From contig NC_092323.1 in assembly GCF_036785885.1 (NCBI RefSeq), forward strand, positions 9,618,501 through 9,682,500: DNA of 64,000 bases, written 5' to 3'. The DNA is from Coffea arabica (Eukaryota > Streptophyta > Magnoliopsida > Gentianales > Rubiaceae). A program made the translations under genes and the position numbers. The notes beneath the pieces were generated by a model. That model did no database searches. It had not been told where the DNA came from and was given only the letters and a program-made list of their open reading frames with translations. This document shows, one piece after another, positions 49,980-61,025 of the stretch. Every line of letters begins with the position of its first letter. Positions within the stretch are counted from its first letter, which is position 1.

Positions 49980-52900
49980 ATGTCTACGTGGGAACATTTT
50001 GGGGAAATTGCAAATGTTGCTCAGCTCACTGGTGTTGATGCGGTGAGGCTGATTGGGATGATAGTGCAGGCCGCTAATACAGCTCGGATGCACAAGAAAA
50101 ATTGCAGGCAGTTTGCAATGCATCTGAAGTTGATTGGGAATTTGTTAGAGCAGCTAAAGATTTCTGAGCTTAAGAAGTATCCAGAAACACGAGAGCCATT
50201 GGAACAGCTAGAGGATGCTTTGAGGAGATCGTACATTTTGGTGAATAGTTGCCAGGATAGGAGCTACTTATACCTTTTGGCCATGGGGTGGAACATTGTG
50301 TACCAATTCAGGAAGGCCCAAACCGAGATTGACCGATACTTGAAGATCATTCCTCTAATCACTCTTGTTGATAATGCTAGGGTTCGGGTAAATATTTATA
50401 TCTTTTTTCTTGATGTTGCATCCCAGGTTTCAGCCATTAGCTTGATTACCAACATATTGATATTTTTGTTCCTATCCATGTTGTATTATGATTGTGGTCT
50501 ATCTTTGCTCTTTCTTTTGCAGATTTGCTTCCAGATCATGTTCAAATTATTTAGCCTTTCTTGCATTTCTTTGAGGAAGGGATTGATTACAGAATTGTAT
50601 ATATTTTTTTTAAATTTAAAAACATGCCGTGAAAAAATTGGGGCTTCCTTCATGTTGGTTAACTAGCTAACTGCTATTCACATTCACTCTTGTGCTACTT
50701 TATCATCCTTGACCTCTCTAAATTTAGTGCTTTTATTATTTTTTCAGAAAGCAGTAGATTTTGCTCCCCAGAATTAGTTGCACTGAATTTGGGAAAATCA
50801 GAATTAATTTCTCTAGTGACTAGCTGTGATTGATGATGAGATTTGGACTTTGATATTTCCTGTGCGTGCCAAAAGTGTATACAAACCCAAACATGTTGTA
50901 ACACAATGCCAACATAGTTGACCAGATGCCAAAATGTTGATGTTAGGATAAAGAGAAATAGTTATTGTCCTGTGAGAAGTTCTTGAAGATATGTGGAACA
51001 CATTGGGCATATACACACACACACACACACATGCACATGGGCATGCAATGCGCGCACGCACACGCACAAATGGGTTGGTTTAGGCTGCTTATCATGACTA
51101 CTCAACAAACTGTTGAGAAAAAGGAAAAGAGATTAGTTTATGCACTTTGTGCCCTCCCGCTATCATTTAAAGTAATATAGTTGATTCTGATGGCAACTTG
51201 GATTCCATTTACTGATGTAAACCTGGCAACTTAAAATGCTCTACAAGTAGCTAAGACTTTGGACCTATCGTCTTCTGAATATCCTTGAGGTTACCTGCTT
51301 AATAATTAATAATTTTTACTGGACTTATTTCACGCATCTGTACATCTGTTGTAGACTTTATCTTTCATTCTCCACTTGTCAGGAGAGGTTGGAAATCATT
51401 GATAGGGATCAACGTGAATACACATTGGATGATGAGGATAGGAAGGTGCAAAATGTGATTATGAGTCGAGATCCTTCTGTAAAGGACACAGTAGTTTTGA
51501 AGAAAACCCTTTCCTGTTCCTATCCAAATTTGCCATTTACTGAGGCAATTAAGAAAGAAAATGAAAAACTTCAACTAGAACTTCAAAGATCCCAAGCTAA
51601 TTATGATGTGAACCAGTGCGAAATGATTCAACATCTTCTTGAGGTTACTGAAGCTGTTGCTGCAACCTCTGTGCCAGAGAAGGTTTCACCCAAGAAGACT
51701 TCAAAGGAAATGGATCACAGTTTCTCAGATCTCAATAATGATAATGAACATTATGGTGAAAGATATACTAAGAGTGTCGACAAACACCCACCTTCAAGGT
51801 TGGTTCTTCCTCCACTCCCAATACTCTGTTCTGTTTGTTGTGGTAGCCAAATATTTTTCTAGGGTGTTTGAGCTGATTTAAAAATTCACCCATTGACCTT
51901 TGCATGCTAATGTGATGCGTACTTCAAGTTTATAATTTATAACATTTAATATATCTGACTGATTTGTTTACGATTTAAAATATTTAAGATATCTGACTGG
52001 TCCTTGTAGATGGTATAACCTCCTTGAAGGACGGAAATATTGTAATGGCTTCATTAGGTTTCAACAGATGTTCCTACTGTAGAAAGACATTATGCACCTA
52101 CTCTGAAATTTCATATTGTCTTGTTTCTTTTACTGCTTGTGGTAAACTGTAGTTATGTATCTATCTTTCTTGCAGAAATACTTCATCAGTTTCCTCCAAA
52201 CATGATTTACTAGATTCCCAAGGATCACATCAACATGAAGAATGGCATTCGGACTTGCTTGGCTGCTGTTCAGAACCTCTTCTATGTATGTCATAATATT
52301 GCTTAGTATTCTTTGCAAGGCATCTGAATGGTTTCCCTCTTTTGCTATTATGAGCTCCTTATTGCTTACGTGAAGAACAGCAGTTCTGTTTTGATTGAAA
52401 ACTCCCTCTATCTGCTTCTTGAAGTGAGGAGAAAATTTGATGAAATTTTCTGTTTGCCACCTGTATCTAAATTTAATACATGGGTCTAAAGCATGTATTA
52501 TACGAATATCTTCTGGAATATATTGACAATTTAAGCGACAAAAACTGATAAATGAGCAGTGGCAGAGAGACTAATTTTTACTTTCTTCATTCTTCATCTT
52601 TTGAGGTTATTTTTGTTGCTTGCTTACAAGGACATGAGACTACCATTTTTAAGATTTCCATCAATAGAAGTATAAATTTTCATTCTGTTCATTTGACTGG
52701 GATTGTTTGGAAAAAGTCATTCTTGTTATTTTCTTTTGATTTGTTATCTTTGCTAAGCAGAACTTTTCCTATTTGAGGAGAATATGAAATTCTGATGATG
52801 AATTAGTGGCGAAATAAAGTCTGTTCCTTGCAAAATCTGCTATTGCTTTAGACCATGGATTTCATTTGATGCCTTTGGTTTTAGTTATTATTTTCTTGGC

Positions 52901-54902
52901 ATGTAGATACTTTGAACGCCATCCTCACAAGGACAGCCAGGCTCATAATGGCAACAAATTTCATGGTCTTAAAGAGGATATTTGAGCTAGGGTCATTCAA
53001 CTGTACGTTGTCTCAACATGTTATGCACTGCAAAAAATGCTTATGAACTTACACTCTCTGTGCAGGCATAAAAACTTTCTTCTTTCCTTGTTGGACATTT
53101 TCAAGAGTTGCAACTGTGGCAACTAGCAGGCACGTGTGTAAGTGACTCTGTTACTTCCCAGATTTTAATTCATCATATTTGTTGCTGGACTTTCTCCCTT
53201 AAAAGTTCTCAAATGTGTGAATTGTCTTAGCATAAAATCTAATGCAATTGGCTACTGGATTTGATCAATGGTAACTTCTTGTAAATATTTCTGGAATGTG
53301 GTCTTGGTAGTTGTTCTAGGATGCTTGTTGATGAAGGGGTTGTTCTCCAATAAGCTTGTACCAATTGTGTGTGTTCTGCTGAACTAACAGGTTGTTCTCT
53401 TTGAAATTCTACTAATAACTTATCTTGCCCTTAGTATTAGATATTAGCAGCAGTTGTTTACTTAGATACCTCAATCATAGGTGCATTAATGACTGAGGGC
53501 TAAGTGGGTCATCTGTTTGAGTTCCGAATTTGAAAAAGTAGTATCCTGTATAAAATTATTTGAAGAATAAGTAGGAGTCCGGCTCTATGTTTGGTTACTA
53601 CTCGATGCTGACAGGTAATTTGGTTTATGTTATGTGCAGCTTCATCAGAAGCCTGCAATGAGATGATGGCTTATTCCTTGATATTGTCCTGCTGTTGCTA
53701 TACTTGTTGCATCAGGCAAAAACTTCGGAAACAGTTAAACATTGCGGTGAGTCCCCAATGCCCTGCAGCTACATAAATCTTCTTCTCAGCACCTACTTCA
53801 GATTCAGCCCCCTTGCTGTTGGAAGTCAAGCCAGAATTGAAATAAAGAAAAGAAATGCAGTGCTTATCCTTGTTGTAGTGGCGAATGATCTTTGTGAAAC
53901 TTTTATTGTACATACATGAAAGAAGATGAAACTGATGGATGAACCTCATGCTCAACCTAATGAATGAACATGACCAAAAAGTCCGTCAAGTAACAGGATC
54001 AAGCGTTTTAGCTCAACTGTGGCATATTGCTTTGTCTTTGTATTTCCTGGAACTTATGGGTACCCTAAATCTTATAATTCCTTAATTGCAGGGTGGTTTA
54101 TGTGATGATTTTCTTTCGCACTTAATGTGCTGTTGCTGCGCCCTTGTCCAAGAATATCGAGAAGTGAAGATTCGCGGTATACATGGTAAGCCTGTTATCA
54201 AAAGCCTAGTCCTATGTGGATGGCATAGCTCATATACAGACCAATATTTGTTTTGAATGTTCTCAGCATGAAAAACAAGAGTTTGTCATTAATCAGATAA
54301 ACATGATGCTCATTAGGTTTGAGACCTTCCAGGCAACAAACCAAGATTCTCACTGGTTTCTCTTAATTCCTCCTCCCACGTTTCTCAGCTGAATCCTATA
54401 ACAAAGCACTCTATGTCCACCTGACTTGGTAGACAAGAAACAACTTGGATATGAAATACCAAATAAATACTCAATGCATAAACAAGTACCAATATTTGAT
54501 TAAAACAAAACACTTCAAGATTAAAAATTGGAAAGTTCAACTTTTCCTGTTTTTTGGATTAATTGTGTCAACACTGGGGGCTATGAACTTTCTTAGTTGC
54601 AAATTTCATGCAACCCGCCAGATTGCACCTGGTCATATATGTGAAAATAGAAATGAAAGAATGAGCTGGGGAATTTGTGGCAGAGCAACGCAATCTCATT
54701 TTGTTCAGTGATATTTTGTTCGACTTGTCGAGTTAATTCATTTAAGATTGAAGTTATGCTTGAACTACTGATAAAATGCATTTAGCATTCTTGTTGCATT
54801 TTCCAATTATATCCGATGACAGAGATTTTGATGACACAATGATGTACAGGTTTTGAGAAGACGAAAACAAGTCCTCCAGCATCCCAATACATGGAATCCT
54901 AA
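49980..54902 (+). CDS. MCA1/MCA2-like mechanosensitive Ca2+ channel protein
   Basis: A plasma-membrane protein of the MID1-complementing activity family, linked to stretch-, cold- or touch-activated calcium entry. Exons: 49980-50387, 51383-51798, 52176-52285, 53066-53137, 53640-53746, 54092-54185 and 54850-54902 (GT-AG), giving 419 aa against 421 for Arabidopsis MCA1. The N-terminal part (1-136: TWEHFGEIANVAQLTGVDA, HKKNCRQFAMHLKLIGNLLE, SYLYLLAMGWNIVYQF) is the ARPK-like region required for channel activity. An acidic EF-hand-like stretch (DRDQREYTLDDEDRKVQ) is at about 143-159. A coiled coil (EAIKKENEKLQLELQRS) follows near 185-215. The Cys-rich PLAC8 domain is at about 298-400 (LGCCSEPLLC, LSCCCYTCC, LMCCCCALVQE), where membrane segments are expected. 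The C terminus is SQYMES. All family blocks are intact. I cannot tell MCA1 from MCA2. Confidence 0.95.
50388..51382 (+). other. MCA intron 1 (995 bp)
   Basis: The largest intron of this gene, GT-AG. It contains a CA microsatellite near 51012-51030 followed by a 'gcacacgcac' alternating purine-pyrimidine stretch to about 51068. There is no internal gene. Confidence 0.8.
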
Positions 54903-56612
54903 GTGATATGACAGAAGATGATGGTTGGTCCCTTGGAGATTAAACATATAGAGGTTTTATGTAGGGGTAATGGCCGGTCACCATTGTTTCATACCACCAA
55001 AGATTGTGACTCTGAGTCATTAACCTACCTTTCTGTAATCAGATTTCGACATTTTACTGGTTGTAGCATGTGCATGGTAGTGGTTGCTTTATGTGGTATA
55101 TTTTGATCAACTCGATTTTGTATCTTTCTCTATCTCTTTAGTAACTGTGTTCATTTGCCCCGATACTTAATTGTGCATTTCTTCATGTCTTTTCTTGGCC
55201 GTTGTACACCTGAATTTCTCTCCTTCAACAAAGAGGGGCAGGGATTTTTTGGTTGGCATTCAAGGCAATCTGCATATCTTTAAAAGGTTTCGTGCTTGTA
55301 CTTATTCACAGTTCGTAGATCATCTGGGTTTGGCCTACAGGAGTGGAGTATTTGTCTACAAACATCTTTTGTTTTCCCTCTTTAGCCAGTCAAAACCATT
55401 TACCAGATGGTTTAACCTTTACAATGAAAACATTTTCATAAATAAAGAAAATCCTAGAAAAACAATTTGATTCTCCTACTACATTTTCATCAATAATTAC
55501 CTTCTGTACAGCAGCAGAAGTAACTGCAAATGAACAAAGGGTAAATTTAAGATTACTACAAATCATGTTCCTAATCCTACCTTGGAAAACAAATGTTCCT
55601 AATCCGCCATGGGAATTTTGTATCGATTATAGAATGTATGTCTTGTATGGAAACAATTTGATGATAGAATCAATGAGAACACCCCTTCCAAGCGATCACG
55701 GTCACTTGCGTTGGCTATAACTGATACCGTCTTGACTGCATCTTGGTACTGCATTATCTACTCACACATATCTAAGTTTTGCTTCAGAGTTGACTATCAA
55801 AATGTTTCTGCTGGTCTTAATAGTTAATATTAGTCCTTGATTGGCGAAACAAATAAATACTCAAAGTTGTAATAGGAAATGTTTCTGTTAACTTCTAACT
55901 TCTACTACTAGTTCTCTGTTGGCAAGGCAGATACCTGCATGGTGCATTACGCTGTGTGGCAAGATGGATCTACGGATGAAAAATTTTATAAACTGCAACT
56001 GCTAAATGCAAAATCATACCAAACAAAGTACTTTCTTCTGAAGTGATTCAGCAGGTAATTGTCAATGGTTTCACCATCCAGGACTGCTCATCATCACACA
56101 ATTAAGGTTCAACTTTGAAAATTCGCAGTCATTCAGTTTTGGCAGAATCACAACTACATGAACTTGTTACTGTGTTTGTTAATTCCAAAATTGCATCATG
56201 ACCCAGGGAAATTAGACAACTCTGGAACACCCCTGGTAACTAACACGTGTACGCAATGTACAAGCTCATTGACAAGCTTAAGTCATAAAATGTCCAACTT
56301 CAGTTTTTTTTCAATTAATCTAGAACATGTATGCTACGGGAAAAATTGTTGCTTTTAACAAACCAATGGATAAGTAGAAACAAACGTTCATGTCAGCTAA
56401 AACTGATTTCACCATCCCAGGAGGGGCTGCACTCTTCTTCGAATGCTTTCTCTACTATAAACTATATAACCTTGTAAAAGAAAAAACTTCATGAAAATGC
56501 CAGCAGGGGAGATCTGCAGAAGCCCATTTACATTTCCTTTACAGTGCAGAGGCCAAATTTCCTTCTCATCCATCAATCTGATGCCTAATGACAACAATGT
56601 TCAAAAATCAAG
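54903..56612. other. Convergent spacer between MCA and the PPR gene
   Basis: MCA 3' UTR and, from the other side, PPR 3' UTR. No further exon, RNA gene or mobile element is recognisable. Low-complexity content is modest compared with the rest of the window. Confidence 0.55.
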
Positions 56613-58355
56613 TCAATCATTCACTTCTGAAGATCTTAGCTGACAACTATCTGTAAATTCTTGCCATTTAGCTCCCAATTTCATCTTCTGAACAATTCCT
56701 GTAAGGTCCTCAAGGCTGCAACCAGGGATTCTTTTAATCCCATTCTCCTTCATGACTGCCTTTATCCTTGCAACATCCTCCCACTTACCAGCTACAGCGT
56801 AAACATTCACCAGCAATACATGGTAGGAAAAGTTCTGAGGATCTTGCTCAATAAGTCGTTTTGCTAGTTGTTCTCCCAAGATCGTATCTCCTTGGAAACG
56901 ACATGAGCTGAACAAATCAGCCCACAATGAGCTTTCTGGTGAAGCATCCTTTACAACTGGCATATCTTGTAAGAGTTCAATTGCTTCTTTCCTTTGACCA
57001 ACTTTGTCAAGAATACTGGCCATACACCAGTAATGCACAAAATTCGGCTTCACTCCATACACATCAATCATTTGTCCGAAGTAGTTCCTCCCTTCCGTCA
57101 ACCGTTCTTCACGGGCACAGGCCAATAATAGACCAATAAAGGTAACTTCATCCGGGATGATCCCATCACAATTGCCCAAACTCCATTTATTAGTCATATG
57201 AGTTTTCCCATCTTCCAATCTACTACTTTTACTTGTCATCTGATCATATAGGTTGAGCCCATCTTTCGGATTTCCATGAATACAATGCCCTAAAATCATA
57301 GCATTCCAGGAAACTAAACTCTTCATCGGCATCCTATCAAAAACTGATCGAGCATTATCCACCCTTCCACATCTACAATACATATCAATTAAGGACGTAT
57401 TAACAATCAAACTCAAATTGCCAGATTCTCTAACAAGAGTTCCATGAACTGATTTTCCTTCTTTCAATCTGGCAGACCTACCACAAGCAGTAAGCACATT
57501 CACCATAGTTGTTTCATTGCCTTTAAATCCTAGCTTCACCATTTCCCTGAATAATTTCAACCCATTTCCAGGATTCCCCAAATCCAAATACCCTGTCATC
57601 ATTATATTCCACGAAACAACATTCCTCTGGGGCATTGTATCAAATAACTTATGTGCCAAGTCCAATTCACCTAATTTGGCAAAAGAATCAATTATGGTAT
57701 TCCAAGACACCACGTCCCGGACAGACATGTTTACAACTATCTTCAAAACAGATTCCATAAGCCCACAACAAGCATAAAAATGAATCAAAGAATTCTGGAC
57801 CGGCAAAACACCATCAACCCCATTTTTCACAACTTGCCCATGACATTTTTCGCCCAAATTCAAACACTTCAACTTTGCGCAGCCGCTAAAAAGAGGTGGG
57901 AAGCTGAAACTACTGGGAAAAAACCCATATTCAAGCATTTCAAAATAAAAAATCACAGCTTTTTGTGGTACAGAGCTGCAAGCGTAGGCTTTTATGACAG
58001 TATTCACAACAAAAGTACTAGGAAAAACAATGCACCTAAAGACCAAGACAACATAATCCAATACAGAAAAATGAGAGCAAATCTTCATAAATCTGCCTGA
58101 AAATGATGGGTGTTGAAGAAGCCCGGAAGTTATTAGGTTTGCTTGGATTTGAAAAAGATGGGTCAAGCTCTGGCAAGAGTCAAGATAGTCCAAATTTTTT
58201 TTATATAAAGAATGGGTTTTAGGAGAATATCTAAAGTGTGATAAGGAGGAAACGTGTGATGCCCTTGAGGGTTGGATTAGAGCAGGGGCGGGATTCGGAT
58301 GAGATAGGAAAGAGACACTGATCTTAAAGAATTTTCTGATGGAAACTCTTGCCAT
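56613..58355 (-). CDS. PLS-class pentatricopeptide repeat protein (E-type tail)
   Basis: An intronless 580-aa PPR protein, the usual structure for this family. Such proteins enter mitochondria or plastids and bind organelle RNA, and E-type members usually serve C-to-U editing. Residues 1-50 are basic and Ser-rich with few acidic residues, like an organelle presequence (MARVSIRKFFKISVSFLSHP). Repeats follow from about residue 60, with tell-tale RDVVSWNTIIDSFAKLGEL, RNVVSWNIMMTGYLDLGN, NTSLIDMYCRCGRVDNAR and KSLVSWNAMILGHCIHGNPK. The tail (SSLWADLFSSCRFQGDT, FSYHVLLVNVYAVAGKWEDV, GIKRIPGCSLEDL) is an E domain. There is no DYW deaminase, so editing would need a partner. An insertion rich in Lys, Ser and Asn interrupts one repeat near residues 384-402. 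The RNA target cannot be read from the sequence. Confidence 0.93.
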   Translation of the reverse strand: MARVSIRKFFKISVSFLSHPNPAPALIQPSRASHVSSLSHFRYSPKTHSLYKKNLDYLDSCQSLTHLFQIQANLITSGLLQHPSFSGRFMKICSHFSVLDYVVLVFRCIVFPSTFVVNTVIKAYACSSVPQKAVIFYFEMLEYGFFPSSFSFPPLFSGCAKLKCLNLGEKCHGQVVKNGVDGVLPVQNSLIHFYACCGLMESVLKIVVNMSVRDVVSWNTIIDSFAKLGELDLAHKLFDTMPQRNVVSWNIMMTGYLDLGNPGNGLKLFREMVKLGFKGNETTMVNVLTACGRSARLKEGKSVHGTLVRESGNLSLIVNTSLIDMYCRCGRVDNARSVFDRMPMKSLVSWNAMILGHCIHGNPKDGLNLYDQMTSKSSRLEDGKTHMTNKWSLGNCDGIIPDEVTFIGLLLACAREERLTEGRNYFGQMIDVYGVKPNFVHYWCMASILDKVGQRKEAIELLQDMPVVKDASPESSLWADLFSSCRFQGDTILGEQLAKRLIEQDPQNFSYHVLLVNVYAVAGKWEDVARIKAVMKENGIKRIPGCSLEDLTGIVQKMKLGAKWQEFTDSCQLRSSEVND

Positions 58356-58670
58356 TCATCTGGTGAAGGGTTTTGACCTTCCAGGTACTTCAAATTCATA
58401 TCTGTTTCCGCCATTAAAGTTCATTGCTTGCTAACAAGGAGAAGGAGAAAAGCATAACAGGCTGAAGTTTTTGAGTCAAAACCTCACATCTTTCATGATC
58501 TGGGGTATACGTGTGTTGTTAGGGGTTTTGTTATATAAGAAAACGACAGCGTTTTAGCTCGTCTGCAGGAGTAAACGGAAGTGTCCTCAAACCTTGTTTG
58601 GATGTAATTATTTCGAAATAAAATATAACAGAAGAACAATAAGATGCTTAAGTATTTGGGAAAAATGAAT

Positions 58671-58728
58671 TTTTCATCCCTATTATTTAGGGATTTAGGG
58701 GTTGGACCCTAAATAATAGGGATGAAAA
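58671..58728. repeat. Long perfect inverted repeat (hairpin)
   Basis: Arms 58671-58692 (ttttcatccctattatttag plus gg) and 58707-58728 are exact reverse complements over 22 bp around a 14-bp spacer. Pairing continues outward for about 10 more bases with a few mismatches. It lies about 320 bp upstream of the PPR start codon. It is not followed by a T-run, and eukaryotes do not use such hairpins as intrinsic terminators; it may be a tiny MITE or foldback element. Confidence 0.85.
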
Positions 58729-59492
58729 GTTCATTTTATCCTCAAATATAATTTGGAATTTTAAAGTTTAGTTTGGAATTTGAGAATAGAAAAGAAAGGA
58801 AGTGAAGTGATCTTAACGATGTATGGGAGATTTAGAAAGAAGTGCAAAAGATTCTAAAATCAATAAAAATTTATTCTACAAGTTGGGCATTTAATTGAAA
58901 AAAATACAAAAAAAAAAAAATTTAACAAGCTTACGACAAGTTTCTTTCATTTATGTTCTAAACTGAACAAAAGCCCTTTTTAAATTGTAATACAACTTCT
59001 ATTCATCCAAATCTATCTGACGAGGTGATTTCCGGACTGATGAATCGAGTCTATAGTACAAGCACACCTGTCAAGATAGAGACATAACTAGGGCTTTGTC
59101 CTTCGATCTAGCTCTGATGCTAAAATCAGTTAATCAAAGGATTAGGAGTAAAAGCAACACTAGTTGGACTAGAGTTATGAGCAGAAGAGAAATTTAGCCA
59201 AAATCCTCCTCCTCTCCTCACAGACGGAGGGAAGTATTTATAGTAAGGAAACTGATAAAAGAAATGATGAAATCTACTCCTTGTTACCTGCAAGGAGTCA
59301 GTCTAAGGCGGCGGTGTCAGAGATATGTCTAGGTATAACAACGGCGGCAGTCATATCAACCTATCTGACATTAGTCAGCTTTTGTCTGTAGGTATCAAAC
59401 GCTGAATAACCAGACAGACCTAATCGACCAAGGTAGACGCACCTCGGGAGAACAAAGGTGATGTAAACACCAAGATAGCCGAGGTGATCATC

Positions 59493-59655
59493 TCGACTTA
59501 AAATGTGTTGGATTGAGTCACTTCGGCGATAAGTCCAGCAGACGAAGCTGAGGTGAGCGTCCACAATAAGCCTTACCTCGGCTTAAAACGTGTTGGATTG
59601 AGTCAACTTAGCGATGAGTTGAGCCAAAGAATTTGAGGTGAGCATCCACACTATC
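59493..59655. repeat. Two-copy tandem repeat, unit about 80 bp
   Basis: Both copies share 'ctcgRcttaaaaYgtgttgg' (starting near 59492 and 59577), then 'attgagtca', 'gcgatRagt' and 'gaggtgagcRtccaca'. Copies differ by point changes and small indels. Confidence 0.75.
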
Positions 59656-60433
59656 CTTATTCTTTTTTTCTTATTTTTTTTGCCTTATTTAAAGTTCAAT
59701 TTCATTAAAGATAGAAAAGTAGACTTTTCTTTCCTTTTTCTTCTTCTTTTTTTTCGGTTCAATTTCCAACTCCCAAACTACCTAGGTGGGCAACAAAGAA
59801 AATAAAATGAAAAAAGAAAGAGGATGACTAATTCAAGTTTTCACCAAACTTATTTTCACTCGACTATTAAAAAGAAAAGTCTTTATTTCTTATTTTATAT
59901 TTTTTTGTCAAATATTTATCATCTTAGAACGATGATTCAAATTTACTCTCACAATTTTCATCTCCTCCATGTTCTCTTTTTCACCCTATCCAAAGGACAA
60001 ACAATAAAAAAAATTAACATAAAGAAATAAACTTTTCTCTTCAAATATATGTAGCAAAAATTGGAAGAAAATGAATGTTATTTCATGAATCTTTATGCAG
60101 TATCAATTTGGCCTAGCAAACAAGTAAAAACAAATCTTATGAGAATATCATGATCTCTAATAAGGGTACAGAAATATAAAACTTTATACTCCTAATTAGT
60201 ATCACACAGAGACTGCATTTTATTTCCTTTCTTTTTCTCCTTTTGTTTTTCATAACTTTATCTTTTACTCTATTTTTTTCTACTGAACTCGCAAACAAGG
60301 CCTTCGTGAAGGGAAAGCTTTTTGTCCCAAAATCCTTACTTGAGTTAATTGAATCGTTGAAAAACCACAAGCCCTTTTGGGCTGGTCTACAAATCCCTTC
60401 CAAGTATTAACATTTATCAAGGGAGAAATCAAA

Positions 60434-61025
60434 ATGCTGAGATTTGGAAGAGTTCTTTTTAAAGAAGCAGGAACTGGGATTAGCAAGACTCTGTCAGAAA
60501 TACTTGTATGCCCACTTTCCAAACAACCATTAAGGTGAGCCACTGAACCCAAAAATTATAGTTTGTATCCTTGAACCTTTAATTTGTACTGATTTTTGTT
60601 TAATTCTTGTGCCTTTTGTTGTATCAGAGTATGTGAAAAAACGAACTCTTTGATCAGTGACTCAATCGGTGTTTCTTATCCGGTGAGTAGGCTCAGCTTT
60701 TTTTTTTTTTTTTTGGTTGGGATTAGTCTTTTTCCTCAGTGAGCTACTATATGTTACATGTATATGAATATTGTTTTATCCTCATCAGACTGAGAGCCTG
60801 AGACATTTTCATAGGATAAGCAACAAGGGTTATCAGATTATTGGTATGTGGCTATTTCTAGTTTATAATGATTTTCATTTTCTTGTACAATTTTAGGTAG
60901 TGGATGGAATTCCTCGTCTTGTACCAAGCAATGGCAAAATTATTGACGATGAGGAAGCCTCGAATAGCAATTCTGCAGTTGATCCGGACGCTGTGAAAAA
61001 TGACCATCAAAGATGTAGTTCGTAG
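60434..61025 (+). CDS. Mitochondrial preY/Trm112-like small protein
   Basis: Exons 60434-60534, 60628-60682 and 60897-61025 (GT-AG) encode 94 aa. The start MLRFGRVLFKEAGTGISKTL looks like a short mitochondrial presequence. The core SEILVCPLSKQPLR, NSLISDSIGVSYPVVDGIP and RLVPSNGKII matches the UPF0434/Trm112p fold, and in particular eukaryotic preY (PYURF), whose human form shares LVCPLSKKPLRY and GIAYPIIDGIP. Human preY aids mitochondrial methyltransferases in coenzyme Q and complex I assembly; in plants the role is inferred. The second cysteine of a CPxC pair is replaced by Ser, as in animal preY. Exon 2 starts just after CAG and gives LRVCEK; other family members usually have an aromatic residue at the V. 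The Asp/Asn-rich C-terminal tail is not conserved. Confidence 0.88.

Larger units (their letters stand above)
58356..60433. other. Divergent spacer between the PPR and preY-like genes
   Basis: Promoters of both flanking genes should be here. It contains a 22-bp perfect hairpin (separate entry), AT-rich DNA with poly-A, a segment at 59040-59660 with a short tandem duplication, and T-rich and A-rich patches to 60200. No exon is recognised. Confidence 0.5.

Noticed and set aside
59000-59660. Possible worn LTR-type element, suggested by 'gctctgatgcta' near 59112, which resembles a reversed primer-binding site
   Set aside because: Only 8-9 bases agree, no paired terminal repeats were found and there is no coding remnant, so I do not call it.
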